64,000 nt of DNA from Lentisphaerota bacterium (GCA_015061745.1 SUWB01000005.1:1-64000); one strand, 5' to 3'; positions 18,768-28,080 are shown, counted from the stretch's first letter. Numbers and translations are program-made. Notes: a model not told the origin generated them from the sequence alone.

Positions 18768-20572
18768 TTTTCACTAAATCCGATCGTCCAGGAAGCAGAA
18801 TTTTCTGCTTTCACTCTAAGGCGGATTTCCCATAAATCCCCCCACACGTCACTAATTTTTGAGTCAGCCCAGTCAACTTTGACAACTTCTGCCAATTCAA
18901 TGCCGGTACAGGAAAGTTCAACGTCTCCAAGCATCAGCGTATTATCTTTGATAACGCCCGGTTCAACAGGCGTATAGAAACTGACTTCAATATTTTTTGT
19001 TCCCTCAAATGCGGCACTTTCGCTGATGAGGATTTTTTTATTTTCCCATTGAGCAGCCACCTGCCGGAGATATTTTCTGATCCCGGCCTCAGCTTCAAAA
19101 GCCCGTGAAAGATCACATTCAACGGAATTTTCTCCATTGACCAGAGTCCCGGTAAATTCTATGCCGATCCCCTGCAAAGCTCTGTTGAAACACCCGGCAT
19201 TGTGTCCCTTATTACTCAAGTTCCACAAAGTGTAGCGGTATTGGGAAAAACAGGTTTTGCTGTATATCCCCCTGCCCACATCAATGATGACAGGAGCATT
19301 TTTGTGCCACAATGAAAAATGTCCCAAGTCCATATGATTATGGCTTTGTTTGTTATGCCCTCCCTTGAGAGTACAGACCATACCTTTTTCGGGATTTTCC
19401 GGATACTGCCGGGCGATCCAAATCTGCAGATCGGGCCAGAAATCAACGGCATTATGTGAAACCGTCTTTGTTTCAGAAAGATCAGAAGTCAGATTTGCTA
19501 TAACTTCATAAATATTGCCGCAGTCTCTGTTGCCGAGAAGGGCTTTTTTTCCGGAGGTATCGGGTATTCCCAATGCCAAATTGGCCATTTCTTCACTGCC
19601 GACCATAGCGGCATAGGTGAGAAACAATCCTCTGGGGACTCTGGCAAAAAATGACTCCGCATCAGAAAATCCCATAAACCACCCGCCGCACAAATTCATC
19701 CGGGGGATAAAATCGACCATTTTTTTGAGTTTTTCCTCTGCCAGCCAATTATCGAACCCGCCCAGACGTCTTTGCAGGACATTGAGTCCGTTCATCAACA
19801 TTCCCACGGCGACCAGCCAGTAAGAAGGGCCCTCATTGCATCCGCCGTCGGCAGGATACCGGTCATAAAAATTCTTCATAGGCACAATGTGTCCGGCAAG
19901 AAATGCGGACAAACGGGGCAAGTCATCCTGCCACACCTCTATAGCTGCGGAATTAACGGAATAACAGCACCAGACGCTCCAGTTATTAGTACCTTCGTAC
20001 CACCAGAAACTTTCTTTTTCACACACTGCAAGGACACGGTGTTCCACCTCGTAACAGATACGTTTGACTAGGGGCAGATACTCTTTTTCCAGTTCAGGTC
20101 TCAGAAGTTGGAGCACATCAGTAAGAACTTTAGCTGTTTCTGCCGCAAAAAGGTCAACTACCCACTCCTCAGGACCGGGCAAAGCGTATTCTGTCAAACG
20201 CTGATGAGCGGGCAGACACCAGACAGGTTCAGAGAGGATCTGCCACAGAGCGTCTGCAATATCATCAAGGAAACGGCCTTTGTATTCGGCACACTCTGCC
20301 AGAACCAATCCGGTCAGAGCGTGGCGGCGGCGGAAAAAGGGGCGTTCATAATCGATCCGGTTGCCGTTGCGGACAAATTTCATATAGTCCTTGGCACTGA
20401 GGAAAGCTGTTGGTGTTTCCAGTTCCTGTTCGCCGCTGCGGATCAATTCTTCCCGGGTGTCGGCTGAAAGGGATTCCCAGAATCCTCTCTCTCCGGCACG
20501 GGGATAATCAAAAATCCGTTTCCGGCTCTGCAAACGCTGCAATATTTCTTCTGCTGACATAACCTCAGCCAT
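18764..20572 (-). CDS. Heparinase II/III-like protein (polysaccharide/oligosaccharide lyase)
   Basis: 602 residues, no signal peptide. I place the start at the ATG at 20572, 10 bases after AAGGAG; the ATG at 20560 is an alternative. The N-terminal two thirds is an alpha-helical toroid (for example WWYEGTNNWSVWC and GGCNEGPSYW). The C-terminal third has the heparinase II/III beta-sandwich hallmark KQSHNHMDLGHFSLW, with catalytic-type His and nearby Tyr. Enzymes of this class cleave uronic-acid polysaccharides such as alginate or heparin by beta-elimination. Cytoplasmic location and coupling to an MFS importer point to oligosaccharide breakdown after uptake. Confidence 0.82.
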   Translation of the reverse strand: MAEVMSAEEILQRLQSRKRIFDYPRAGERGFWESLSADTREELIRSGEQELETPTAFLSAKDYMKFVRNGNRIDYERPFFRRRHALTGLVLAECAEYKGRFLDDIADALWQILSEPVWCLPAHQRLTEYALPGPEEWVVDLFAAETAKVLTDVLQLLRPELEKEYLPLVKRICYEVEHRVLAVCEKESFWWYEGTNNWSVWCCYSVNSAAIEVWQDDLPRLSAFLAGHIVPMKNFYDRYPADGGCNEGPSYWLVAVGMLMNGLNVLQRRLGGFDNWLAEEKLKKMVDFIPRMNLCGGWFMGFSDAESFFARVPRGLFLTYAAMVGSEEMANLALGIPDTSGKKALLGNRDCGNIYEVIANLTSDLSETKTVSHNAVDFWPDLQIWIARQYPENPEKGMVCTLKGGHNKQSHNHMDLGHFSLWHKNAPVIIDVGRGIYSKTCFSQYRYTLWNLSNKGHNAGCFNRALQGIGIEFTGTLVNGENSVECDLSRAFEAEAGIRKYLRQVAAQWENKKILISESAAFEGTKNIEVSFYTPVEPGVIKDNTLMLGDVELSCTGIELAEVVKVDWADSKISDVWGDLWEIRLRVKAENSASWTIGFSEK

Positions 20573-20643
20573 AGCAAAACAACTCCTTGGTAACAGTAGC
20601 TGCGGGGCGGTCATTTTTAAGGCGGCCCTTACAAAAACAATGT

Positions 20644-20667
20644 CTCAAACATACTATACTGTTTGAG
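20644..20667. promoter_or_regulatory. Dyad around the -10 box of the lyase-MFS operon
   Basis: Perfect inverted repeat CTCAAAC ... GTTTGAG, arms 7 bp and spacing 10, with the minus-strand -10 box in the spacer. Arms bracketing a -10 box are a typical repressor operator; the protein is unknown. Confidence 0.5.
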
Positions 20668-20681
20668 GAAAGATAATGCAA
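20653..20681 (-). promoter_or_regulatory. Promoter of the lyase-MFS operon
   Basis: Minus-strand -35 TTGCAT (20676-20681), 17-bp spacer, -10 TATAGT (20653-20658). Confidence 0.6.
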
Positions 20682-20732
20682 ACATTTCAGAAGCTCACCC
20701 CCTGAAAAAGACCGTTTTTTTCCCGCCGGAAC

Positions 20733-20760
20733 AAAAAACCCCGGAACCCGAAAGTTCCGG
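20733..20760 (-). terminator. Rho-independent terminator of the DUF1501 gene
   Basis: Minus-strand stem CCGGAAC/GTTCCGG with 6-base loop, then GGTTTTTT. It is 21 bases past the stop codon. Confidence 0.8.
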
Positions 20761-20781
20761 AGCATAATCCCCCTCCCCCCG

Positions 20782-22089
20782 TCAGCGATAGATCTCACGC
20801 AGTCTGGTAGACGCCTTGGACTCCAGAATGGGGGATTTCAACCCGATGGGATTGGTGGGGAAAGGCTGGTCGGGATTGACTCCGCAAAGCTCATAGATGC
20901 TGCCCAGCAGATCAGCAGGACTCACAGGACGGGTCGCGGGAAAATCAGTTGTCGCATCTGAAGACCCTACAACTTTACCTCCGGCAAAACCGCCGCCTGC
21001 CACCATTGCACAGAAGCAGCTGCTGTGGTGATTGCGTCCCCCCTGCCACGGAGCGTGCCAGTCGATGCGGGGAGTCCGGCCGAATTCACCTGTCCACCAG
21101 ACGATGGTCTGGTCAAGCAGATTGCGTTCGTGCAGATCTGAAATCAGTGCCGCCACAGCACGGTCCATTTCTGGAGCGATCCGTGAAAGGGATTCAAAAT
21201 GCTTTTTATGGGTATCCCATCCGGAAGCATTGATGGTCACATAGGGGACACCTGCTTCCACCAGACGGCGGGCACAGAGACAGGATTGTCCAAAGCGGTT
21301 CATTCCATAGCGTTCACGCATTGCTTTGGGTTCAAGCGAAAGATTGAAAACATCGGCAGCTTTCCCGAAAAGGATCGTCCTTGCTTCTTCGCCGGACTTG
21401 GCAAACTGCTCAATGGCAGGATAATTTTTGCCTTCCCGGGCAAAAGAATCAAGTTCTTCAAGGAGTTTGAACCTGCGCTGGACTTCTGCCTTGGAAGCTC
21501 CCCCTGCCGGACTGTAACTGTCCACCTGGAACGCAGGACTTTCAGGACGGCCGCCGGTGGAAAAAGGCGAATAACGATCTCCCAGAAATCCGCATTCCGA
21601 GAAGCGTCCTTTATTGGTGGTCAAGGCCACATAAGGGGGCAGATTGTGCTGCACATTGCCTTTATTGAGCATAGCAAGCATCGCTCCGATGGCGGGATAG
21701 GTGATTCCGCCTCCGGGCAGACGGCCCGTCTGCATCAGATAAGTGGCCGACTCGTGCCCCCGGAAAGGATGGGTCATACTGCGGATAATGGAATAGTGAT
21801 TGGCGATCTTGGCAAGTTCCGGCATATATTCGCTGATCCGGATCCCATCCACATTGGTGGGGATATCTCCTTTGCCGCCGTTATAGTCAAAACTGGCCTG
21901 CGGTTTGGGGTCGAAAGCCTCCAGCTGACAGGGGCCGCCCCAGATCCAGATCTCGATAACACTTTTTGCTTTACCGGAAGTACGGTTCTTTTTGGGCAGA
22001 TCCATTCCGGCAAAAGCGGGACTCACCCGGGAAACTGCTCCTAAAGCCCCCATCGTAAGACAAGCCTTGAGAAATTCTCTGCGTTTCAT
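20782..22089 (-). CDS. Tat-exported DUF1501 protein
   Basis: 435 residues starting at the ATG at 22089, which follows GGAGGGTCGTGTT and gives a twin-arginine signal, MKRREFLKACLTMGALGAV. The rest matches DUF1501, an alkaline-phosphatase/sulfatase-like fold common in Planctomycetota, Verrucomicrobiota and Lentisphaerota: IWIWGGPCQLEAFDPKP, MTHPFRGHESATYLM, WWTGEFGRTPRIDW and GGRNHHSSCFCAMVAGGGF. Its biochemical role is not established. In Planctomycetota these genes usually pair with a DUF1549/DUF1553 cytochrome-like gene; no such partner is present here. Own terminator downstream. Confidence 0.88.
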   Translation of the reverse strand: MKRREFLKACLTMGALGAVSRVSPAFAGMDLPKKNRTSGKAKSVIEIWIWGGPCQLEAFDPKPQASFDYNGGKGDIPTNVDGIRISEYMPELAKIANHYSIIRSMTHPFRGHESATYLMQTGRLPGGGITYPAIGAMLAMLNKGNVQHNLPPYVALTTNKGRFSECGFLGDRYSPFSTGGRPESPAFQVDSYSPAGGASKAEVQRRFKLLEELDSFAREGKNYPAIEQFAKSGEEARTILFGKAADVFNLSLEPKAMRERYGMNRFGQSCLCARRLVEAGVPYVTINASGWDTHKKHFESLSRIAPEMDRAVAALISDLHERNLLDQTIVWWTGEFGRTPRIDWHAPWQGGRNHHSSCFCAMVAGGGFAGGKVVGSSDATTDFPATRPVSPADLLGSIYELCGVNPDQPFPTNPIGLKSPILESKASTRLREIYR

Positions 22090-22256
22090 AACACGACCCT
22101 CCAACTTGATTGCAAAAAACTGTTACACATTGAAGATAATTCCACTAAAGCAATTTTGCAAATCAAAATTCAAAAAAAATTCCGTTTTTTATCGTTCCGT
22201 CTCTCTTTTCCCCTGCATTTTTCCCGGAAAACAACACTTTTGCGACCCAACTTCTG

Positions 22257-23258
22257 TTACCAGGTGTCCTTTATTTTTATATCAGTCCGTGCGATCGCCT
22301 GCCAGAAAGTCTGCACATAGTCCCCGGAACGCAAATCCTGAAAAGGAATGCTCCGGAATTCCATCGTCCGCACGTGAGCGTCGATAAAGACCACATTGGC
22401 TGCCTGTCCGTCTTTATGATCCATAACGACATAGTGGGTGCTGGTTTTGGTAAAATAATATTCCGTAAAGGCAGATTTCTCTGACTGGGCGGCATACATT
22501 GTCCGGCTGGGAGTCCGGATTTGCGATATCCTTTTGGGCTGTGAAAGAGAAGTGTTGAGGCCGAATCCGAAAACTTCCGTTTTATTATTGAGCCGCATAT
22601 AATTTTCTTTGGCACTGTATTGAGAGGGACAGATCAGACGGCTGACATAACGCTTGTTGTTATAGATCTTGATACCTCCCAGATAGGTAGGGGAGTCAAC
22701 GCCCAGATAGGGAGCCAGAAAACCTGCTTCGCCGCTGGGGAGATGTGCCACATTTTCGTAAACAAAGCCTTTCCAGGGCGAATGGAAAGCTCCGGGATAA
22801 TAATTGAACGACGGAGTGACCCAGCCGAAATTGTCGGCAATATACTGCTGTTCTGCAAAGCCCAGTTGTTTATAATTTCCGGCACAGAAAACAGTTCTGC
22901 TCCGTTCTCTTGCCTGCTGCAAAGCAGGAAGGAGCATCGCTGCCAGAATGGCGATAATTGCAATTACAACCAGAAGTTCTATCAAGGTGAAAGGAGCCGG
23001 GGAAGGAAGGGAACCCTTTTTGAAAAAAGGTTCTCCCTTCCTTCCCCGGACCCCATCCATCCTTGCCAAAAACTTTTGGCGGATTGCCGTTTTTGCATTT
23101 GCAAAACCGGCAATCCCGCATGGGGCAGAATTGCAATGACAAATATTAAGGCAAGAGGCAAATTTTCGCAAAAAATAAACACATATTTGACAAGTTTTGC
23201 TTACAAGAAGTTCTGTCAGGGGATTACATCCGGATTTTTTACGACAACTCTTTTTCAT
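22257..23258 (-). CDS. Pseudopilin-like protein with in-frame palindromic insert (copy 1)
   Basis: 333 residues from the ATG at 23258 (after AAAAGGAGAATTTTCACT). The type IV prepilin helix [20 protein letters not shown] starts only near residue 90. Ahead of it is a degenerate first copy (NPLTELLV) and a 70-residue segment ([14 protein letters not shown]..., [14 protein letters not shown]...) shared with two other pseudopilin genes in the window. The residue before the second FTLIE is Pro, not the usual Gly. The C-terminal part ([20 protein letters not shown]..., [20 protein letters not shown]) is typical of Lentisphaerota and Planctomycetota secreted pseudopilin-like proteins of unknown function. 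Second gene of an operon with the hydrolase-like gene 19 bases upstream. Confidence 0.82.
   Translation of the reverse strand: MKKSCRKKSGCNPLTELLVSKTCQICVYFLRKFASCLNICHCNSAPCGIAGFANAKTAIRQKFLARMDGVRGRKGEPFFKKGSLPSPAPFTLIELLVVIAIIAILAAMLLPALQQARERSRTVFCAGNYKQLGFAEQQYIADNFGWVTPSFNYYPGAFHSPWKGFVYENVAHLPSGEAGFLAPYLGVDSPTYLGGIKIYNNKRYVSRLICPSQYSAKENYMRLNNKTEVFGFGLNTSLSQPKRISQIRTPSRTMYAAQSEKSAFTEYYFTKTSTHYVVMDHKDGQAANVVFIDAHVRTMEFRSIPFQDLRSGDYVQTFWQAIARTDIKIKDTW
22968..23225 (-). repeat. In-frame palindromic element, copy 1, with flanking direct repeats
   Basis: 210-bp insert (22992-23201) between 24-bp direct repeats (23202-23225 and 22968-22991) that each encode the FTLIELLV block, the outer one diverged. 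Inside are three palindromes: arms at 22997-23015 and 23029-23049 (CCGGGGAAGGAAGGGAACC type, with an inner CCTTTTT/AAAAAGG stem), CCAAAA/TTTTGG at 23066-23079, and GGATTGCCG/CGGCAATCC at 23081-23116. Near-identical copies lie in the pseudopilin genes at 32.9 and 58.3 kb. Confidence 0.85.
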
Positions 23259-23277
23259 AGTGAAAATTCTCCTTTTA

Positions 23278-25023
23278 TTATTTTCCGGAAGAAACAGATT
23301 TGACCACATCTCTTGTCACGTCAAGCATTTTCTCAAAATAGGGCTTGAAATTGTTGATCCTGCCCCACTGAGCAAAAGCAATTCCGATACAATAAGGATC
23401 TTTGGCCGAAAGTTCAATGATAGGCCGGGTCAAAGGTGAAAAGGTGTCGGTGAAGTAGGTGGGGAACTGGACATATTTCATCCCCAGAGAGTTCCAGTGT
23501 TTCATTGAAGCTTGTACACTTTTCAGATTTTTGCTTTGCCAGCGCAGTATGATAATATCTTTAGGCAGTCCGATCCAGCTGTTCCATAAAGCCCCGTCAC
23601 CGCGGACGGCGTAATAGTAGCCTGATTCCCGGCAGTTTCCGGCAGGATCAAACATATCGTTCCACATATAGATCCTGCTGCCGGGAGCGTGTTTTTTGAT
23701 CTCATTGTAGGTAAAAAGGGCCAGATCGTTCAATGCCTGTCCGGCACTTTTCCTGCTTTTGACGCAAGCCGGATCATAGCCGTAACAGCGGTATTCGTCA
23801 ATGGCAATAAGGTATCCTTCGGGATCAACGGTCTTTTTGAACCATTTGATCTGCTGAGCAACGAGTTGTTTCACAACGGGGGAATTCAAACAGATATCCG
23901 GGACTTGTGAGGCTCCGGCCAAGGCGTGGTGGTATGAGGCACGGATCTTATCGCCCTCTTTGATACGGCTTCCGGCAGGAATTGTGATAACGGGAGCCGG
24001 GTGAGTAAAATCAAAACGTCCTTTCCAGCGGTAATGACCGCAGAGAGGATCTTGAACAACTGAAAAGTCTTTACCTTCAGTGTAGCGGACTTTTCCGTCG
24101 GCAGAAGTGACAGACAGAGGCGTGTCGCTTCTCCTGACGATATTGGTGAAAGTGTCGCTGCGTAATTCAATATCGTCGAGCCAGAATTCTCCTGTAACAG
24201 CTCCCCAGCAGCCGATAAAAAGGGTGACTTTTTCCTGATCCAGTGTGTTGAAAGTGAAGGTATATTCTTGCCAATCCTGAGTTGATTTTATGGGTTGGGC
24301 AGCATTGAGTTTTTGAAAACAGAAATAACGGAAGCCGTCACCGGATTTGCCTTTTTTCACGATTCCGACAGGCAGTGCCGCCAACCCGAAAGTGCTGCCG
24401 CCCCCTTTCAGATTGCGGGTTTTCAGCTTCAGAGAAAGCCGGTAGTGCTTGAAGGCCCCGACAGGCAAAGTTCTCTGGAGCCTGATTTGTCCGGGACGTT
24501 TGAAATCAAGGTGAAAATGGACGGAATTTTTGCCTGAGGCACTGACAGTTGAATCAATCGTGATATTTTTGTTCCGATCAGGACGCCAATCTTTGAAGCC
24601 CTCTTCAAAAGAGCTGTTGGTAAAGAAATTTATTCCGCGGATCTTACCGTTGACGACTTTGTATTCCTGTTTCTGAGCAGGCGTACTTTCCACTTCAAAG
24701 GGGACTTCTTCAAGAAACTGACCGTGGGCACATACATAGACGACCACTTTCAACTTATGGGCCCGGAGAATTTTTACAGCTTCCTGTAAATTCTTTTCGT
24801 ATTGTTTGCCTCTTTGCCAGGGATTGCCGAATTTGGCATCAGCAAGATAAACAGTATTGTATCCGGCTTTTTGAGCCCGTTCTGCAAGGGCGGCAATCTT
24901 GGGCAGGGCTTTGGTTTGAGTAAAATTGAAGCCCAGATAAAAGGCTTTTTCGGGGAAGAGTTCGCGCCCTTGAAGCAGGCACGCACAAGCGGTCATTACA
25001 AGTGCCAGAATCTTGATTTTCAT
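23278..25023 (-). CDS. Secreted glycoside-hydrolase-like protein with jelly-roll insert
   Basis: 581 residues with a signal peptide ([21 protein letters not shown]). It starts as a TIM-barrel-like protein ([22 protein letters not shown]..., [25 protein letters not shown]). Around residues 135-310 comes a carbohydrate-binding-type jelly roll ([15 protein letters not shown]..., [15 protein letters not shown]), after which the barrel resumes ([28 protein letters not shown]). IDEYR and WNDMFDP place acidic residues where family 20/67/84-like enzymes carry catalytic ones, but I cannot assign a CAZy family. Co-transcribed with the pseudopilin that follows and divergent from an AraC regulator. Confidence 0.75.
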   Translation of the reverse strand: MKIKILALVMTACACLLQGRELFPEKAFYLGFNFTQTKALPKIAALAERAQKAGYNTVYLADAKFGNPWQRGKQYEKNLQEAVKILRAHKLKVVVYVCAHGQFLEEVPFEVESTPAQKQEYKVVNGKIRGINFFTNSSFEEGFKDWRPDRNKNITIDSTVSASGKNSVHFHLDFKRPGQIRLQRTLPVGAFKHYRLSLKLKTRNLKGGGSTFGLAALPVGIVKKGKSGDGFRYFCFQKLNAAQPIKSTQDWQEYTFTFNTLDQEKVTLFIGCWGAVTGEFWLDDIELRSDTFTNIVRRSDTPLSVTSADGKVRYTEGKDFSVVQDPLCGHYRWKGRFDFTHPAPVITIPAGSRIKEGDKIRASYHHALAGASQVPDICLNSPVVKQLVAQQIKWFKKTVDPEGYLIAIDEYRCYGYDPACVKSRKSAGQALNDLALFTYNEIKKHAPGSRIYMWNDMFDPAGNCRESGYYYAVRGDGALWNSWIGLPKDIIILRWQSKNLKSVQASMKHWNSLGMKYVQFPTYFTDTFSPLTRPIIELSAKDPYCIGIAFAQWGRINNFKPYFEKMLDVTRDVVKSVSSGK

Positions 25024-25077
25024 TTTTGCTTTCCTTTTTTTCAGTTTTTTTCAAATGGGTTATTTGCAATCATTCTT

Positions 25078-25115
25078 CAACACTCCTATATTATAACGTG
25101 GAACGGAGGGTGTTG
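25078..25115. promoter_or_regulatory. Imperfect inverted repeat around the promoter
   Basis: CAACACTCC (25078-25086) and GGAGGGTGTTG (25105-25115) bracket the minus-strand -10 box in the gap between the hydrolase-like and AraC genes. Possible operator; assignment uncertain. Confidence 0.35.
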
Positions 25116-25118
25116 CCA
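25090..25118 (-). promoter_or_regulatory. Promoter of the hydrolase-pseudopilin operon
   Basis: Minus-strand -35 TGGCAA (25113-25118), 17-bp spacer, -10 TATAAT (25090-25095, perfect consensus). Confidence 0.55.
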
Positions 25119-25176
25119 TATTTTTTTTGAAAATCTATTCCTGTTTTTTTTATAAAAGTTCCTGTTTTTTTGAAAA

Positions 25177-26046
25177 ATGAAAAAAATTTCCTACGATATC
25201 TTCAACCAGGCACCGGAGATCCGGAGACGTTATGAATCCTTTTTTAAAGACGATCTTCTTCAGTTCACGCCGCCTCTTTTTCCGATCAGCTGCAAAGAGG
25301 TCGAAAGGGCAGACCGGAAAGAGATCAGGCACGTCAACTTTTCAGATTATTGTATCCAATATCTGATTTCAGGCAGCTTCTGGGTGAGCTGGGAGGGCAA
25401 AAAAAAGATAATGTCTCCGGGGGATATTCTGATAGAACCCAGCGGGTCAGGACTTTCTATGGGCAATCTGGAAGGACGGGCCGGAAGAAGGCTTTTTATT
25501 ATTTTCAAAGGGTCCCTGCTCCACGCACTTGCGGCCCGGCTGGGCTTGGACCGTCCGGCAGTCATACGGCCTGCGGAGCCGGAAATTTTTTACCGTCTGA
25601 TGCTGGAAATAAAGAATCTGATGGCGGGGGAATGTCAGCAGCATCTGCCGGAACTGGCCGGAAAAAGTATGGAACTTTTTTCCCGGGCGGCAGAAGAACA
25701 GGGGACATTCAGGCAGTGGCTCCCGGACAAGGCTGCCTGGGGGTTGAATTTTATCCAGATTCATCTGGGGGACAATATTTCCGGAGCTGATGTGGCTTCT
25801 TTTATCGGATTGCCTCTTGCTGTTGCAAATCGGACATTTAAAAAGTATTTCGGCACAACGATCAACGGGGTGCTCTTGAGAGAACGGATGCAGCTTGCCG
25901 TTGAACTTCTGCAGGACACCGGTATGATGATCAAAGAGATTGCAGGCCGCTGCGGCTTCAGAAATGAAAAGTATTTCTCTGATGCTTTCCGTAAAAAATG
26001 GGGTTGTTCCCCAACCTTTTTCCGGGATAACGGTTCCGGCAGATAA
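25177..26046 (+). CDS. AraC-family transcriptional regulator
   Basis: 289 residues. An N-terminal cupin-like sensor region (about 40-140, with CIQYLISGSFWVSWEGKKKI and PGDILIEPSG) is followed by a C-terminal double helix-turn-helix, ending in the AraC signature IKEIAGRCGFRNEKYFSDAF near residue 250. Divergent from the secreted hydrolase-pseudopilin operon, so it likely activates that operon in response to a sugar; this is inference from position. No good AGGAG is seen before ATG 25177 (TTGAAAA only). Confidence 0.88.
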   Translation: MKKISYDIFNQAPEIRRRYESFFKDDLLQFTPPLFPISCKEVERADRKEIRHVNFSDYCIQYLISGSFWVSWEGKKKIMSPGDILIEPSGSGLSMGNLEGRAGRRLFIIFKGSLLHALAARLGLDRPAVIRPAEPEIFYRLMLEIKNLMAGECQQHLPELAGKSMELFSRAAEEQGTFRQWLPDKAAWGLNFIQIHLGDNISGADVASFIGLPLAVANRTFKKYFGTTINGVLLRERMQLAVELLQDTGMMIKEIAGRCGFRNEKYFSDAFRKKWGCSPTFFRDNGSGR

Positions 26047-26095
26047 GAGTTTGAGTAATTTTATATCTTTCTTACGGAAATTCTTGCAACATAAC

Positions 26096-26124
26096 TTGAT
26101 ATTTTGGCATTTCGGTGGTATATT
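26096..26124 (+). promoter_or_regulatory. Promoter of the leucine leader and leuA
   Basis: -35 TTGATA (26096-26101), 17-bp spacer ending CGGTGG, -10 TATATT (26119-26124) with an extended -10 TGG. The expected transcription start is only a few bases before the leader ATG, so the leader may be translated without a usual ribosome site. Confidence 0.65.
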
Positions 26125-26133
26125 TCATAGAAT

Positions 26134-26232
26134 ATGAAAATCTACGGAACAACTTTGCTTAGTGAGCGGCTGCTCCTGCACGGTCTTCGACTGCGCGGCG
26201 CGGCCGTGTCGTCATTGCTGATGATGGTCTGA
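26134..26232 (+). CDS. leuA leader peptide (leucine-rich, attenuation)
   Basis: A 32-codon ORF (ATG 26134, TGA 26230) between the promoter and leuA. It starts MKIYGTTLLSERLLLHGLRL and ends SSLLMMV. Nine of 32 codons are leucine, including runs of two, three and two. Such peptides let a ribosome stalled at Leu codons control transcription or translation of leucine biosynthesis genes. Within and after it are possible alternative stems: CACGG/CCGTG at 26179-26208 and ATCGG/CCGAT at 26242-26262. No terminator with a U-run is evident before leuA, so control could be Rho-dependent or translational. The gene is too short for ordinary gene finders. Confidence 0.75.
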   Translation: MKIYGTTLLSERLLLHGLRLRGAAVSSLLMMV

Positions 26233-26342
26233 GATTCAGACATCGGTTCCGGAAGTTCCGATATACGGTCGCGGTCAATAAAAATTCCCGTCCCCCTGAA
26301 TAAGTGTGATTATTAAATTTTTCATATAAGGATCTGTTCAAG

Positions 26343-28052
26343 ATGAACCCCAAATATACTTATCCCGCTTCCATAGCTATTGAGAACCGCCAGTGGCCCG
26401 ACCGTGTGTTTACCCAGCCCCCTGTTTGGACCTCTGTTGACTTGCGTGACGGCAATCAGGCCTTGCCTGAGCCGATGAATCCCGATCAGAAACTTGAATA
26501 TTTCAATATGCTCAAAAAGATCGGTTTCAAAGAAATTGAAGTTTCCTTTCCTTCCGCCAGTGAAGATGACTTCAACTTTGTCCGCCGTCTTATTGAAGAA
26601 AACCACATCCCCGATGATGTCCGGATCTCTGTTTTGACCCAGGCCCGCAAGCACTTGATCGACAAAACTCTCGAATCCCTCAAAGGCGTTCACCGTGCTA
26701 TTGCCCACTGCTACGTGGCCACCAGCGATCTGCACAACCGCTTTGTTTTCGGCGGCGACCGTCAGAAAGCACTTCAAATGGCCATCGACGGAACAAAAAT
26801 GGTTTGTGACGCCATTGTCGCCAACGGACTTGAAGGGCGTATCGCTTATGAATTTTCACCCGAAGAATTCACCGACAGTGATTTGGATTATGTGGTGGAA
26901 CTCTGCTGTGCCGTCCGGGATGAATGGGCAAAAATGGGTCCCATTTCCAAAGACAACTTCATCCTCAATCTGCCCGCCACAGTGGAACGGCGTCCCCCGA
27001 ACCACTACGCGGATATGATCGAACTTTTCTGCCGGAAATATCCTGATGTGGCCAATACCCGCATCAGTTTGCACTCCCACAACGATCAGGGCTGTGCCGT
27101 TGCCGCTTCTGAGCTGGCGATCCTCGCCGGTGCCGACCGGGTCGAAGGAACTGTTTTCGGCCACGGAGAACGAACCGGAAATTTGGATATTTCCGTCCTC
27201 GCATTGAACTTGGAATCTATGGGCATCGACACGGGGCTTGACTTCAGCAATATGCCTGAAATCGTCCGTACTGTTGAACGCAACTCCGGTATTGAAGTTC
27301 ATCCCCGTCATCCCTATGCCGGTGATCTGGTCTTTACCGCCTTTTCCGGTTCCCATCAGGACGCCATCCGCAAAGGTTTTGAACGCAAAGAAGATATCAA
27401 TACTTTCTTCAGTCAGGGCTGGAAGATGCCTTATCTTCACATCGACCCCGCCGATCTGGGCCGCCAGTATGAACGTTTGATCCGTATCAACAGCCAGTCC
27501 GGCAAGGGCGGCGTTGTCTATGTCCTTGAAAAAGAATACGGCATCTGCCCCCCGAAATCAATGCACCCCGCCATCGGTGCTGCGGTTCAGCACTACGTTG
27601 ATGCCACCGGCGGTGAGATCGACTCCAAAAAACTCCGTGAGATCTTTTATGACAGTTTCGTCAACTGCGAAGGCATTTACCGTATGGAAAATTACAGCCG
27701 CGCTTCCGCAGGCGAACACTCCGGTGCCGGATTTGACTGGTACATCGGTGACGAAAAACTTCAGCTTTCCGGCCAGGGCAACGGATTGCTTTCTGCCGTG
27801 GTACGGGCCTTGAAAGGCTCCGGCAAGATGCCTTTCTTCAAGGTGGAAGATTACGCCGAACATACCCTCGGAACCGATGCAGATGCCCGGGCAATCGCCT
27901 TTGTGGGATTGCGGGTTTCTGAAGAATCCTCTGACCTGGTCTACGGTGCCGGTGAACATACCAATATCGACAAAGCTGTGATCCACGCACTGATCTGTGC
28001 CCTCAACCGTGCCGCCGCAGCCGGAAGACTCGGGGAACCTGTGCTGCAGTAA
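26343..28052 (+). CDS. leuA: 2-isopropylmalate synthase, long (LeuA type 2) form
   Basis: 569 residues. Condenses acetyl-CoA with 2-oxoisovalerate, the first committed step of leucine synthesis. The catalytic barrel starts near residue 30 with SVDLRDGNQAL (metal-binding Asp and catalytic Arg) and has HSHNDQG and GHGERTGN further on. The C-terminal 130 residues form the leucine-binding regulatory domain. Opening motifs such as RQWPDRVFTQPPVW and EIEVSFPSASEDDF match the type 2 form best known from actinobacteria rather than the short LeuA. Start after AAGGATCTGTTCAAG. Preceded by a leucine-rich leader; dacA-like gene 28 bases downstream. Confidence 0.95.
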   Translation: MNPKYTYPASIAIENRQWPDRVFTQPPVWTSVDLRDGNQALPEPMNPDQKLEYFNMLKKIGFKEIEVSFPSASEDDFNFVRRLIEENHIPDDVRISVLTQARKHLIDKTLESLKGVHRAIAHCYVATSDLHNRFVFGGDRQKALQMAIDGTKMVCDAIVANGLEGRIAYEFSPEEFTDSDLDYVVELCCAVRDEWAKMGPISKDNFILNLPATVERRPPNHYADMIELFCRKYPDVANTRISLHSHNDQGCAVAASELAILAGADRVEGTVFGHGERTGNLDISVLALNLESMGIDTGLDFSNMPEIVRTVERNSGIEVHPRHPYAGDLVFTAFSGSHQDAIRKGFERKEDINTFFSQGWKMPYLHIDPADLGRQYERLIRINSQSGKGGVVYVLEKEYGICPPKSMHPAIGAAVQHYVDATGGEIDSKKLREIFYDSFVNCEGIYRMENYSRASAGEHSGAGFDWYIGDEKLQLSGQGNGLLSAVVRALKGSGKMPFFKVEDYAEHTLGTDADARAIAFVGLRVSEESSDLVYGAGEHTNIDKAVIHALICALNRAAAAGRLGEPVLQ

Positions 28053-28080
28053 AAGCTTTTTCAAGGAGAAGGCATAAAAA

